From: an uncultured Bacteroidales bacterium
GTDB lineage: Bacteria; Bacteroidota; Bacteroidia; Bacteroidales; FEN-979
Assembly: GCA_903877385.1 (NCBI GenBank)
Contig: CAIRDP010000027.1
Location: 1-64,000, forward strand
Reading direction: 5' to 3'
Length of the DNA stretch: 64,000 bases
A model generated the notes under the pieces. The model worked only from the letters and a program-made list of their open reading frames with translations, was not told where the DNA came from and ran no database searches. Positions 42,433-51,658 of the stretch are shown here, piece by piece. The position numbers and the translations under genes are program-made. Position 1 is the stretch's first letter, and every line of letters starts with the position of its first letter.

Positions 42433-44513
42433 TTTTCTGAATATTCGTCAATTAACATTCTTGCCGCGATACCCGCCCAGATATAGGTCTTGTTCCAGCC
42501 CGCCCTGTGGTCGTCGGCACTGTAAAACTCCCAGAATACATGGTCCTGCTTAAGGTTCCATATCATATTATCCAATACCCTTGAGCTTATCTCCGAGGCC
42601 TCCTTAGTATAGCCGTAATCACGCAGGCCACGGCATACCAGGTAATCCCACTGCACCCAGACAGGCCCGTTCCAGTATCCCATGGGATTGTAGTAATCTG
42701 ATTTCGCCGTAAGTGTGGGGATGCCGTATGGCCTCCGGAATTCCTGAGGATCCCTGAGTGAAACCATCAGCTTATCTGCATTTTTAATGCTGCTGACTCC
42801 GGCCCACATCGGTAAAAACCCAATGATCTCCTTGATCTTCAGGTCATCCGTTTTGCGGAAAGTAAAACCCTTGTTCAGCTCATACCTGTTGTAATAAAAC
42901 TGTGTTACGGTATCCCATAAATACCGTTCGATAAGTGCCGACCTCTGCTTCACAGCCTCATCCCATTGCTTTGCTTCAGCGGTGAGTCCGAGGGTTTTCG
43001 CCATTTCGCCCAGTGACCTGGCTTCCATCACCAGCATGGAATTCACATCCGGGCCTTCAAAACTCATAGGCCGGCCTACATTATCCCAAACCGCAACCCT
43101 GGCATCCCTCACCGATTCAAGTTCTCCTTCGGCTCCCCATTCGCATAAGCCGTTCTTATCGGCATCCCTGTTCCCGGTAAAATAATTGTAAAACTTCCTG
43201 CCCGACTCATAGGCCTCGCCCAGGAACTTCCTGTCGTTGCTGATCTTATACACTTCCCAGTTAATGTAGTTGTACCAGGGGGCGGATGTCGTTTTCTGGT
43301 TGGCATAAGGGATGGTCTCGTCAAGGTAAGGCCCGCTACGGTAGTTAATATACCCGTCGGGCTGCTGCCTCCGCATGAAAACCCTTTGCGAATTCATTGC
43401 ACTCACGGGATCCATATAAGCATAAGCCAGCATCGACAGGCTTTCGTGAAACACCTGTCCTCCATATCCCCATCCCCATTTGGGCTCCCTTGAGAATACA
43501 TAATAATTCGTATTGCATTCTCCCTCGGCAGGCATCATGCACTGCCTCATCAGCGAAAAACAGCTCCAGTAAAGCATTTCCTCATCCCTGCCGGGAAGCT
43601 TCAGCCTGGGTATGCTGCTGCAGATCTTCTCATCTTCCCGAATAATATTCATCGGGTCAATATCCATCAGGGGTTTTAATTTCCTGGTAGCATCCTGTGG
43701 CCTTACACCCGCATCCTCCAGCCCCAGAATGATACGAAACCGTGTTGATTCACCCGGCTCAAGGCTGATTGTCCTCACTCCAAACATGGCAACGACATAA
43801 GGTGAAGCGATTTTTTTAAGCTGCAGGCTTCGCCGGATGTCATCCGTGACATTGAAAGGCTTAGTGGTTTGTGTGGCCTGGTTAAAATTCGACATGACTA
43901 CCGAATCAAATTGCATGCTTGAAATTATACAGGCTCTTAAGGAAGTCTGCATGGGGATGTGGTGCTCCTTCATCCAGGCATCCTGCCTCTTATACAAGGG
44001 GTAATAATAGCAGTCGAACAGATTGTTGTGGCTTATACTGATTGAACTGTCGCAAGCAGGGTAATAATGATAGGGGAGCAGGGTAAACCGGTGGACGAAT
44101 CCTGTGTTGTTTGTAAGGGTATATTCAATGAAGGATGAACCGGAAGAGTAAACGTCGAAACATACCTCCACACGCACGCCATCAAAGGGATAATAATAAT
44201 ATTTTAATATGTCACTGTATGAAGTCGTTATGACTGGTTCTTTAAATAATTCCTTTAGCCTGAACCTGGCCTCGTTTTCAAGGCAGACCGCCAGCCCGAA
44301 ATTGGGTCCGTCGGTGGAGACAATTTCGGCCCCGCATTCGGGATCATTGAACAAAAACCGGTATCCCTGGTCCAGCTTGTATGATGAACGGGAGAGGGGG
44401 GCTGCATAGGTGGTAAATATAGCATCATTCCTGTCTGCGTTCAGGTTCGAAAGGAACTGGCCAGAACCCGGGCAGGAAGCCATCAGCATACATAAAAAAA
44501 ATAGTGTTCTCAT
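42429..44513 (-). CDS. GH63-like (alpha/alpha)6-barrel glycosidase, exported (paralogue 2)
   Basis: A 694-residue exported protein (signal MRTLFFLCMLMASCPGSGQ; the Cys in ASC could be a lipobox but the following residues are not typical). Same architecture as the neighbour: EPKWGWGYGGQVFHESLSMLAYAYMDP, KTTSAPWYNYINWEVYKIS, YWNGPVWVQWDYLVCRGLRDYG and HVFWEFYSADD. It shares clear stretches with paralogue 1 and so arose by tandem duplication. It overlaps both neighbours by ATGA (42429-42432 and 44510-44513). Some segments differ (WDNVGRPMSFEGPDVNS in place of VRDWYNVVFQVSAERY), suggesting altered substrate specificity. Confidence 0.85.
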   Translation of the reverse strand: MRTLFFLCMLMASCPGSGQFLSNLNADRNDAIFTTYAAPLSRSSYKLDQGYRFLFNDPECGAEIVSTDGPNFGLAVCLENEARFRLKELFKEPVITTSYSDILKYYYYPFDGVRVEVCFDVYSSGSSFIEYTLTNNTGFVHRFTLLPYHYYPACDSSISISHNNLFDCYYYPLYKRQDAWMKEHHIPMQTSLRACIISSMQFDSVVMSNFNQATQTTKPFNVTDDIRRSLQLKKIASPYVVAMFGVRTISLEPGESTRFRIILGLEDAGVRPQDATRKLKPLMDIDPMNIIREDEKICSSIPRLKLPGRDEEMLYWSCFSLMRQCMMPAEGECNTNYYVFSREPKWGWGYGGQVFHESLSMLAYAYMDPVSAMNSQRVFMRRQQPDGYINYRSGPYLDETIPYANQKTTSAPWYNYINWEVYKISNDRKFLGEAYESGRKFYNYFTGNRDADKNGLCEWGAEGELESVRDARVAVWDNVGRPMSFEGPDVNSMLVMEARSLGEMAKTLGLTAEAKQWDEAVKQRSALIERYLWDTVTQFYYNRYELNKGFTFRKTDDLKIKEIIGFLPMWAGVSSIKNADKLMVSLRDPQEFRRPYGIPTLTAKSDYYNPMGYWNGPVWVQWDYLVCRGLRDYGYTKEASEISSRVLDNMIWNLKQDHVFWEFYSADDHRAGWNKTYIWAGIAARMLIDEYSEK

Positions 44514-47500
44514 TTCAGGTAGATCTTTAGGGGGACCTCGGTATACTTTGTTCCCTGTTCGGGGAATATTACCTGTATTGTACTGATCTTTCCAGTGGTA
44601 GTCATCAGGATCCCGTTTTCAACATGATCAATTCCCTGACCGTTGGTCCAGATGCTGAGCAGGCCAGAAGTGCCTGCTTTGTTCTCGGCAACAATCGAAT
44701 AAACATTTCCGTCGAGGCCGGCATCAATGACTCTCAGGCCTTCGGATGAGCTGCCGGGTTTGGGATATTGAACAACAGGCAGAACGCTGATCCCGTTCCT
44801 GAATTCAAGTTCCACCAGGTCTGATTTTCCGGCCTGGAACTCAAGACTGGCCCTGGTCCCTGCTTTTGTAAGGGTGGCTGAAAAGGGTAATTCGTTATGG
44901 TTCAGTTTACACGACAGAAGCTGTGTTCCCGGAGGCAGCAAAGGGGAGAGGTCCACGACCAGCTGGTCCTTGCATTCAGAGCTGAAGTTGTATGACAGCA
45001 GGTTCCCGTTTCGCCTGAACTTCATGTTGACAAGGTTGCGGCCTGCTCTTATATTACTGACTTCGAGAGAGTCCCATTCGGCCGGCAGTGCAGGTGCCAG
45101 CTTAAGGAGCCCCCTGCCCGCATCAACCTCCAGTCCGAGAAGACCTTCAAGGGCCGGCTGAAGCACCATAGTCTCCGACCAGCACTGGTCTGCACAAACG
45201 CCCGATGGCTTGTAAACCGCCCCGTTCAACACTTCCTGCACAGTCCCGAGGGCCCAGGCATGATACACGTTAAGGTTATTCATCAACATTGAAAAACCCT
45301 GGATTGAGTTCCCGTAACGATATTCGGCCATGGAAGCCCAGCCTGTGAACAGGGGCCAGACGCTGCCATAGTGATAACCCGTGGGCTTGAACAGCCTGCT
45401 GTCGTCCCTCACAATCCTCACACCCCAGTTTGTTGTAAAAGCGTTTGAAGCATATTGCCTTAACACAGTCAAGGCTTTATCCTGGCCGGCTAAACCAAAC
45501 CCCAGGGGAACGGCGGGAAGTACCGTAGGCTCCGGGCGAAACGACACGTCAATGTTTTTACCGAAATTAAAAAACGAGGTGGAGGGATTCCAGAAGTCTT
45601 TATTGATGATGAGTCCGAGCGTTTTAACCTCTTCCTGGTATCTTGATTTATCGGGATCCTTCATGAATTCAGCCATATTCGCCGCCTCTTTCAATGCTGC
45701 ATCCCAGCATCCTGCCATATAGAAGGTAGCATGGGAACCGTAAAGTTCTCCTCCTTCAACCCAGCCATGGCCCACATTGGTATTTTCGATCAGGTGGTCC
45801 TTATCGGTATCGGTGGAAAAGCAGAAGTCAATGGCTTTGCGGATATAGGGCCAGCTTTGCCGCAGGAAAGCCGTATCGTTCGAGAACCTGAAGTACCTTC
45901 CCGCCAGCACTATATATAAGGGTGTGGCATCGGAAGCATCATAGTGAACAATGCCCGAAGTGCTGGCCTCATGAAGTATCTTGCCGTTCAGGTCCTGGTA
46001 TTTCTGGTAAAACTCCAGCTCCGACCTTACCTTGGCATAGTCGCCAACATCGAGAAGGGCAAGTCCGCTCCACTCTCCATCCCTTCCGAAATACCAGGCA
46101 TAACCCGGCCTTCCGCTAACCTTCTGTGCACCGTCCCAGCCGTGTTTCGAACTGGCATAGCCTGCAACCAGCGACTTTCCCATGCCGGGAGTATGAACGA
46201 AAAATTTATCTGCCGAGGCCACAGCCCAGCGATATCCCTTATTGAAATTGTCATCGGGTGAAGTGATCATCAGTTTGTTCCTGAATAATTCCCCTGTATG
46301 CTCAACGGCATGCCTGAACAATTCTTCAGGAGCTTCTGAATATTTTTCATAATACTGCCTTATCGCTTTTTCACCCTCATTCCCGGCTGAATAAATCACA
46401 TCGACCTGGTCATTCATTTCAAGCCTGTAATGAAGGAAGCCTGCCGCCTGGAACTCATCCGTTACAATACCGGCAGCCTTGTAATTTTTATCAATGGAAA
46501 AGCCCGAATATTGCCCGCTCAGCTGCTGAACCACCGGTTTATCAGCCCCTATGAAAAGGTTCAGCATACCTTGTTTATCGCTGATCCTGATGGCCTGCAG
46601 CCCGCCGAGCCAGGTATGGCAGATGCTGCCCGTGGCTTTTTCCGAATACGGCCACATCCACCTGAAACTGGATTTGAACCGTATGAATATCTCGGCTCCG
46701 TAAACCCCCTGGTATTCATAATGCAGCAGGCCGGCCGGATCCACGGGATCATTCACTATGATCTCCTTAAGGTAAGCCCTGGGTAATTTATACAGCCTGC
46801 AAAAATAAGCAGGGTGGGCGAAGACCTCAGGCCTCTGGTCATTAAGCCAGTAGATGCTGTCCCTGTAATCAAACTTGATCCCTACCTCGTAATCCCTGAA
46901 TGCCATGAAAGGATGGGCCCACACTTCCTCAATGCCGCCGTTCCCGGTGCCCATGGTAAGCAGCCTTTCACCTGCCACATCCCATTCCTCGTTCGCCGAA
47001 AACCTGCGCTCCATCAGCAGAGGATCAAAAGGCTCATTCCAGCAACGGGCAGGTTTCAGATTTTTTTTCACCATCCCGGCCGAATCTGCACCACAGTCAG
47101 CAACCAGCCCGGGTGAATAATCCCAATAGCGAGCATCCCCCGGGTTCAGGTCATGAGTGAGATAATCAAGGCAGTTGAGTGTGAATTTTTCAAGGTGAAG
47201 ACGGTTGATATTGGGTTGTGAGAAATCCATATACCCACCAACTGCCAGTACTTTCCCATTCCCGGGCTTGTACTCGATAACGATCTTCGATTCCTCCCTC
47301 AGGAAAATATAATCCCAGTCAACCGCAACAACCTTTCCCTGCGCCGGGAGCTTATCCCCGAAATACCCGCAAAGCCCGACAACCTGGTCCTTCATGGGCT
47401 TCAGAATATATGCGCCCCCGTTCATCCCTTTGAAAACGGGATGAGCTATGAAGGCATGAAACCCAAGTTTCCTTCCGTAACCATCGTCATTACAGGGTTT

Positions 47501-47980
47501 CAGGCTGTCGTACGGCCTGGCAGACTCCAGTCCGAGATCATTCAGATAGTGGAGGGCAAAGCCTGAAAGAAGCAGGCTCCCCCCGTTTTCAAGGTACTGC
47601 CTTAATGCATTTACGGTTTTCTTTTCAAGAAGGCAGGACGGGAGAGCCCCGGCTTCATTCTTCTGATAGAAAACAACATCATATTGATTGACTGCGGATG
47701 GACGTTTTGCCAGTTGGCCTGCTGTAATGAAATCACAGTTATACCCAGGCTGTTTTGCCAGGAATGAAAAACAGGTCCTGATCATAGTATCACTGGTTTC
47801 ATAAGGCATATCTGAAATGAAGGCAATTTTCGGACCAGGCTTGCGACCTGCATTTTTATCCTTATTGCTTAACTTTATGGTATGGGTCTGAATGGTCTTG
47901 CCCTTGATGGTTTGCGCTGTAAGGGGAAAGCCCGGGAGTGAACAAAACGCTATCAGCCAGAATGCAATTCTTTTCATCAT
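44510..47980 (-). CDS. Large exported glycosidase with N-terminal GATase-like and debranching-enzyme-type barrel domains
   Basis: A 1156-residue exported protein (signal about 1-22, GFPLTA). Residues about 48-290 resemble a glutamine-amidotransferase-like/ThuA-type domain (PKIAFISDMPYETSDT, YLENGGSLLLSGFALHYL, GNGKVLAVGGYMDFSQ). A beta-sandwich follows, then an (alpha/alpha)6 barrel with the debranching-type motif GYAWYFGRDGEWSGLALLDVG near residue 628, DASDATPLYIVLAGRY and GHGWVEGGELYG. The end is beta-rich. The barrel motifs are those of amylo-alpha-1,6-glucosidase-like and related inverting glycosidases. The GATase-like domain is probably non-catalytic. It starts within the stop of the HAD gene (ATGA) and overlaps paralogue 2 at its end. 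Confidence 0.83.
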   Translation of the reverse strand: MMKRIAFWLIAFCSLPGFPLTAQTIKGKTIQTHTIKLSNKDKNAGRKPGPKIAFISDMPYETSDTMIRTCFSFLAKQPGYNCDFITAGQLAKRPSAVNQYDVVFYQKNEAGALPSCLLEKKTVNALRQYLENGGSLLLSGFALHYLNDLGLESARPYDSLKPCNDDGYGRKLGFHAFIAHPVFKGMNGGAYILKPMKDQVVGLCGYFGDKLPAQGKVVAVDWDYIFLREESKIVIEYKPGNGKVLAVGGYMDFSQPNINRLHLEKFTLNCLDYLTHDLNPGDARYWDYSPGLVADCGADSAGMVKKNLKPARCWNEPFDPLLMERRFSANEEWDVAGERLLTMGTGNGGIEEVWAHPFMAFRDYEVGIKFDYRDSIYWLNDQRPEVFAHPAYFCRLYKLPRAYLKEIIVNDPVDPAGLLHYEYQGVYGAEIFIRFKSSFRWMWPYSEKATGSICHTWLGGLQAIRISDKQGMLNLFIGADKPVVQQLSGQYSGFSIDKNYKAAGIVTDEFQAAGFLHYRLEMNDQVDVIYSAGNEGEKAIRQYYEKYSEAPEELFRHAVEHTGELFRNKLMITSPDDNFNKGYRWAVASADKFFVHTPGMGKSLVAGYASSKHGWDGAQKVSGRPGYAWYFGRDGEWSGLALLDVGDYAKVRSELEFYQKYQDLNGKILHEASTSGIVHYDASDATPLYIVLAGRYFRFSNDTAFLRQSWPYIRKAIDFCFSTDTDKDHLIENTNVGHGWVEGGELYGSHATFYMAGCWDAALKEAANMAEFMKDPDKSRYQEEVKTLGLIINKDFWNPSTSFFNFGKNIDVSFRPEPTVLPAVPLGFGLAGQDKALTVLRQYASNAFTTNWGVRIVRDDSRLFKPTGYHYGSVWPLFTGWASMAEYRYGNSIQGFSMLMNNLNVYHAWALGTVQEVLNGAVYKPSGVCADQCWSETMVLQPALEGLLGLEVDAGRGLLKLAPALPAEWDSLEVSNIRAGRNLVNMKFRRNGNLLSYNFSSECKDQLVVDLSPLLPPGTQLLSCKLNHNELPFSATLTKAGTRASLEFQAGKSDLVELEFRNGISVLPVVQYPKPGSSSEGLRVIDAGLDGNVYSIVAENKAGTSGLLSIWTNGQGIDHVENGILMTTTGKISTIQVIFPEQGTKYTEVPLKIYLK

Positions 47981-48627
47981 AAGCCCGCAATTAAATCATT
48001 AAGTCCGGGGATCACGGGGAACCTGCATGCCCTCAGCCTTTCCTCGCTGTGATGACCGTTCGGGATGAGAATACAGTCAATGCCTATTTCATTGGCTACC
48101 TCGGCATCATGCCTGGTATCGCCTATGAACAGAAGGGAGGAAAAGGGAAGCCCCAGGTCCCTGATCAATTTTTTCCCTACATCGGTTTTACCGTGGGCGT
48201 AATGGTCGGCTAGCCCGTAAACTTTTGTGAAATAAGCATTGACGCCAAGGTCAAGGGTTTCGGTTATTAATTCGGTTTGCTCCCGGGCCGAAAGTATGGA
48301 TTGCCCATATCCCTTCTGCCTGAGAGTTTCGAGAACACCAATAACCTCGGTATGCAAACGGCATTCCTTCTGCCTTTGGTTGTATAGATCCATGAATTCC
48401 ATCCCCACTTCCTCAAAAGGCTCCTTTGTGAAATCATACCCCAGCTCTTGATAATAATCCCTCATAGGGAAGGTGAAAACCGAACGGTAAAATTCCAGGT
48501 TTACGGTGGGGAGACCGCGTTTTGCAAGCATGCCATTCATGACTTCAACACAAAGCCAGGCATCGTCAAGCAGGGTGCCATTCCAATCCCAGATAATATG
48601 CTTATATTCAGTAAGTTTTTGAAACAT
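47977..48627 (-). CDS. HAD-superfamily hydrolase (phosphoglycolate-phosphatase-like)
   Basis: A 216-residue cytoplasmic HAD hydrolase. Motif I is IIWDWNGTLLDD: the nucleophile Asp is present but the usual second Asp is Asn (DxN). Motif II Ser/Thr is in ILSAREQ, and motifs III-IV are in KTDVGKKLI and FIGDTRHDAEVA. A C1-type cap domain is inserted. The ATG at 48627 is used; the longest frame begins three bases earlier at a TTG. It is the first gene of the operon with three glycosidases (ATGA overlap at 47977-47980), suggesting it acts on a sugar phosphate derived from the released sugars. Confidence 0.88.
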   Translation of the reverse strand: MFQKLTEYKHIIWDWNGTLLDDAWLCVEVMNGMLAKRGLPTVNLEFYRSVFTFPMRDYYQELGYDFTKEPFEEVGMEFMDLYNQRQKECRLHTEVIGVLETLRQKGYGQSILSAREQTELITETLDLGVNAYFTKVYGLADHYAHGKTDVGKKLIRDLGLPFSSLLFIGDTRHDAEVANEIGIDCILIPNGHHSEERLRACRFPVIPGLNDLIAGL

Positions 48628-48698
48628 CAAGGTTCTTTTAACAGGAACCGCTTAAAAGATTATTCCTGTATGGTTTATAATGCCGAAATTTGTGGAAT

Positions 48699-48706
48699 CA
48701 AAGTTA
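48699..48706 (-). promoter_or_regulatory. -7 box (TAACTTTG) for the HAD-glycosidase operon
   Basis: Minus-strand perfect TAnnTTTG match, 72 bp upstream of the HAD ATG at 48627. No convincing -33 element is seen. The same stretch is coding or 5' leader for the radical SAM gene on the plus strand. Confidence 0.35.
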
Positions 48707-48726
48707 ACAAAAAGAAGACCCGGCGG

Positions 48727-49665
48727 ATGATCTCCCAGGAACTGTTTAAACCCCTTGAAGAACTAAAGGATTGCTCAATCTGCCCCAGGGAATGCCACGT
48801 TAACAGGTGGGAATCGGGCAGCGGGACCTGCAGGAGCGACGCATCATTCAATATCGCTTCAATCTGCATCCACAATGGAGAAGAACCGGCTATTTCAGGC
48901 CCGAACGGGATCTGTAATATTTTTTTCACCAATTGCAACCTTCAATGCGTCTACTGCCAGAACCACCAGATAAGCGATGTTAATTTGCCCAGGGCTTCTT
49001 CGGCCATGGAGCTTGACGATATCGTTCGTCAGGTGACTTCGATCCTTGACCGGGGGATTAAAATGGTAGGTTTTGTTTCTCCCTCTCATTTCGTTCCCCA
49101 GGTGAAGATCATCATTCAGGCCATAAAAAACAAGGGCTATAACCCGAAATGGGTTTACAACACCAATGCTTACGATAAAACCGAAACTTTAAGGTCGCTT
49201 GAAGGCATGATCGATGTTTACCTTCCCGATTTCAAGTACATGGACCCCATGCTTGCGAAGTCGCTTTCGAAGGCCGGGGATTATCCCTTAAAAGCTGCAG
49301 CCTCAATAAGGGAAATGTACAGGCAGAAAGGTTCGGCACTTCACCTTTCCGACGAAAACACGGCTGATTCGGGAATCATCATCAGGCATCTTGTCCTCCC
49401 CGGGCAGGTACAGAACAGCCTTGAGGTGTTAAGGCATATAGCCGAAAATATTTCCCCCCGAATCCATATTTCGCTCATGTCGCAGTATTACCCTACAGCC
49501 AGGGTAGCTGCCCATCCTTTCCTGGGCCATGAACTTTATGCTGAAGAATACGGCAAAGTAACAGATGAGATGGAAAAGCTGGGTCTGGAACACGGTTGGA
49601 TACAGGGTATTGAAAGCAGGGACCATTACCGGCCCGACTTCGTTAAGGAACATCCTTTTGAATAG
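48727..49665 (+). CDS. Radical SAM protein, COG1313 (PflX-like)
   Basis: A 312-residue radical SAM protein. The N-terminus has CSICPRECHVNRWESGSGTCRS, a Cys-rich pre-domain typical of COG1313, followed by the cluster motif CNLQCVYCQNHQISD (CxxxCxxC). The chosen start MISQELFKPLEEL fits the usual short lead before that motif; ATGs at 48670 and further upstream remain in frame. The latter overlap the divergent HAD gene. Homologues resemble pyruvate formate-lyase activases but their substrate is unknown. No glycyl radical enzyme gene is adjacent here; the nearest, hypD, has its own activase. Confidence 0.85.
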   Translation: MISQELFKPLEELKDCSICPRECHVNRWESGSGTCRSDASFNIASICIHNGEEPAISGPNGICNIFFTNCNLQCVYCQNHQISDVNLPRASSAMELDDIVRQVTSILDRGIKMVGFVSPSHFVPQVKIIIQAIKNKGYNPKWVYNTNAYDKTETLRSLEGMIDVYLPDFKYMDPMLAKSLSKAGDYPLKAAASIREMYRQKGSALHLSDENTADSGIIIRHLVLPGQVQNSLEVLRHIAENISPRIHISLMSQYYPTARVAAHPFLGHELYAEEYGKVTDEMEKLGLEHGWIQGIESRDHYRPDFVKEHPFE

Positions 49666-49709
49666 CCCCGTGGGATGTTATCGGCATTTTTGCCTGTTTC
49701 GTCGATTAT

Positions 49710-49742
49710 TTTGTGCAGTCAGGCCGAATGTTTCTATTTTTG
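49710..49742 (+). promoter_or_regulatory. Promoter of the C1B peptidase gene
   Basis: TTTG at 49710-49713 and TATTTTTG at 49735-49742 match the -33 and -7 consensus with a 21 bp spacer. The ATG at 49773 lies 31 bp after the -7 box. An in-frame start at 49713 would lie inside the promoter, which supports 49773. Confidence 0.65.
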
Positions 49743-49772
49743 ACAGCTACCAACCTAACAACAAATAATCCT

Positions 49773-50972
49773 ATGAAACGATTTACCCTGATCTTGTTAT
49801 CCGCTTTCCTTCTGGCAGGATTTAGTTTTGCCCAGGACAAGGAGAAAAAGGCTGACTCCGGTTACCAGTTCACCGTGGTTAAGAAGCTGCCAGCGACATC
49901 CATTAAAAACCAGAACCGGTCCGGCACCTGCTGGAGCTATTCGGCCATCTCATTTCTTGAATCCGAATTACTGCGTACGGGAAAAGATACATTTGATCTT
50001 TCGGAAATGTATTGTGTAAGGAACTGTTACTCCGACAAAGCAAAGATTTATGTGCGCTTCGAAGGCAAACATAATTTCGGAGGCGGAGGAGCTGCCCATG
50101 ACGTGACTTATGTTTTAAAAAATTACGGTATGGTTCCCGAAGAAGCATACAGTGGTATGACCATAGGGGAGAAGCTCCCGGTCCATGGCGAAATGGACGC
50201 GGTTCTCTCGGCATACGTGGATGCAGTGGTCAAGAATCCGAACAAGAAACTCACACCGGTCTGGCACCAGGGTTTTGACGGCATCCTCGATGCATACCTT
50301 GGGAAAAACCCGGTCAGTTTTACGTATAAAGGCAAGAATTACACTCCCCAGACATTTGCCGATATGATGGGGCTCAATCCTGATGATTATGTTGAAATCA
50401 CATCTTACAACCATCATCCGTTTTACTCGAAGTTCATACTCGAAGTGCCCGACAACTGGCTCATGGCCGAGGATTACAATGTACCTTTAAACGACCTTAT
50501 TTCCATCATCGACAATTCTATACAGAACGGCTATACTGTAGTATGGGGAGCCGATGTGAGCGAAAAGGGATTTTCATGGAAGAACGGGGTTGCTGTAGTT
50601 CCCGATAAAAACGCAACTGAAGTTGCCGGACTGGAACAGTCAAAATGGGAAAAGATGAGTGACGCCGACAAAGACAAGCTGCTGTATAAATTTGACAAGC
50701 CCGTTCCCGAGAAAAAAATAACCCAGGAAATGCGTCAGACCGAATTCGACAACTACCAGACCACCGATGACCACGGCATGCACCTTACGGGAATAGCCAA
50801 AGACCAGAACGGGAACAAATACTACATCATTAAAAACTCCTGGGGTTTTGAGGATCATAAGTACAAAGGATATTTTTACGCATCCGAAGCTTATGTAATG
50901 CTTAAAACCATGGATATCATGGTTAATAAGAATGCCATCCCCAAGGAAATCCGCAAAAAACTCGGATTATAA
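49773..50972 (+). CDS. C1B (bleomycin hydrolase/PepC-like) cysteine peptidase, exported
   Basis: A 399-residue protein with a signal peptide (MKRFTLILLSAFLLAGFSFA), unusual for PepC, which is normally cytoplasmic. The active site is complete: the oxyanion Gln and catalytic Cys in KNQNRSGTCWSYSA, His in DDHGMHLTGIA and Asn in YYIIKNSWGFEDH. It would trim peptides N-terminally in the periplasm or outside. Its stop overlaps the stop of the convergent aat gene (50967-50972). A good promoter lies directly upstream. Confidence 0.92.
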   Translation: MKRFTLILLSAFLLAGFSFAQDKEKKADSGYQFTVVKKLPATSIKNQNRSGTCWSYSAISFLESELLRTGKDTFDLSEMYCVRNCYSDKAKIYVRFEGKHNFGGGGAAHDVTYVLKNYGMVPEEAYSGMTIGEKLPVHGEMDAVLSAYVDAVVKNPNKKLTPVWHQGFDGILDAYLGKNPVSFTYKGKNYTPQTFADMMGLNPDDYVEITSYNHHPFYSKFILEVPDNWLMAEDYNVPLNDLISIIDNSIQNGYTVVWGADVSEKGFSWKNGVAVVPDKNATEVAGLEQSKWEKMSDADKDKLLYKFDKPVPEKKITQEMRQTEFDNYQTTDDHGMHLTGIAKDQNGNKYYIIKNSWGFEDHKYKGYFYASEAYVMLKTMDIMVNKNAIPKEIRKKLGL

Positions 50973-51647
50973 AGTCCAGTTTCCTTTGTGAGAAGGAAAG
51001 CCCACCGCGGTTTTCAGTCTTTCAAGATACTCCACCCTGGGCATTGGCTTTGCGCCCATAAATTTTAAGAGTTCAGTCTCAACCTGGCAGTCGATAAAAT
51101 GAAACTGCCAGGTTTTTACTTTTTCAACCAGATGATAAAGTGCCACTTTTGAAGCGTTGCTTGCTTTATGGAACATGCTTTCACCAAAAAAGGCCCTGCC
51201 TATTGACAGCCCGTACAAACCTCCTTCAAGTTCCCCGTTAAGGTAAGCTTCGATGGAATGGGCAAACCCCAGTTCATGCATCCCTGTATATGCTTCAATG
51301 AACCCGCTGTCAATCCAGGTTCCATCCTGTCCCTCGCGGGGGGCTGAAGCACAGGCTTTAACGACATCCTCAAATGCAGTATCCATGCGAATTTCGAACC
51401 GGCCACTGCGGATCACACGCTGCAGTGAAGGTGATATCCTCAGTTCATGCGGAATCAATACCATCCTGGGGTCCGGCGAATACCAGAAAATGTCGTCTTC
51501 GTCACGAAACCATGGGAAAATGCCTTCGGAATAAGCATTCAGCAACCTTTGGGGAGAAAGATCCCCTCCCACTGCAATCAAACCATCAGGTTCGGCTTCA
51601 GAAGGAGGGGGGAATACGGGTTCATCGGGAAGAAGATAAACAGGCAT
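50967..51647 (-). CDS. aat: Leucyl/phenylalanyl-tRNA--protein transferase
   Basis: A 226-residue cytoplasmic enzyme of the N-end rule pathway. It has LIAVGGDLSPQRLLNAYSEGIFPWF, WYSPDPRMVL, and the transfer-domain segments GTWIDSGFIEAYTGMHELGFAHSIEAY and GESMFHKASNASKVAL. It adds Leu or Phe from aminoacyl-tRNA to proteins with N-terminal Lys or Arg, marking them for ClpAP. Full length. It starts at the ATG at 51647, 11 bp after the stop of the upstream beta-propeller gene, and may share its transcript. Confidence 0.95.
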   Translation of the reverse strand: MPVYLLPDEPVFPPPSEAEPDGLIAVGGDLSPQRLLNAYSEGIFPWFRDEDDIFWYSPDPRMVLIPHELRISPSLQRVIRSGRFEIRMDTAFEDVVKACASAPREGQDGTWIDSGFIEAYTGMHELGFAHSIEAYLNGELEGGLYGLSIGRAFFGESMFHKASNASKVALYHLVEKVKTWQFHFIDCQVETELLKFMGAKPMPRVEYLERLKTAVGFPSHKGNWTL

Positions 51648-51658
51648 CCTCTGCTGGT

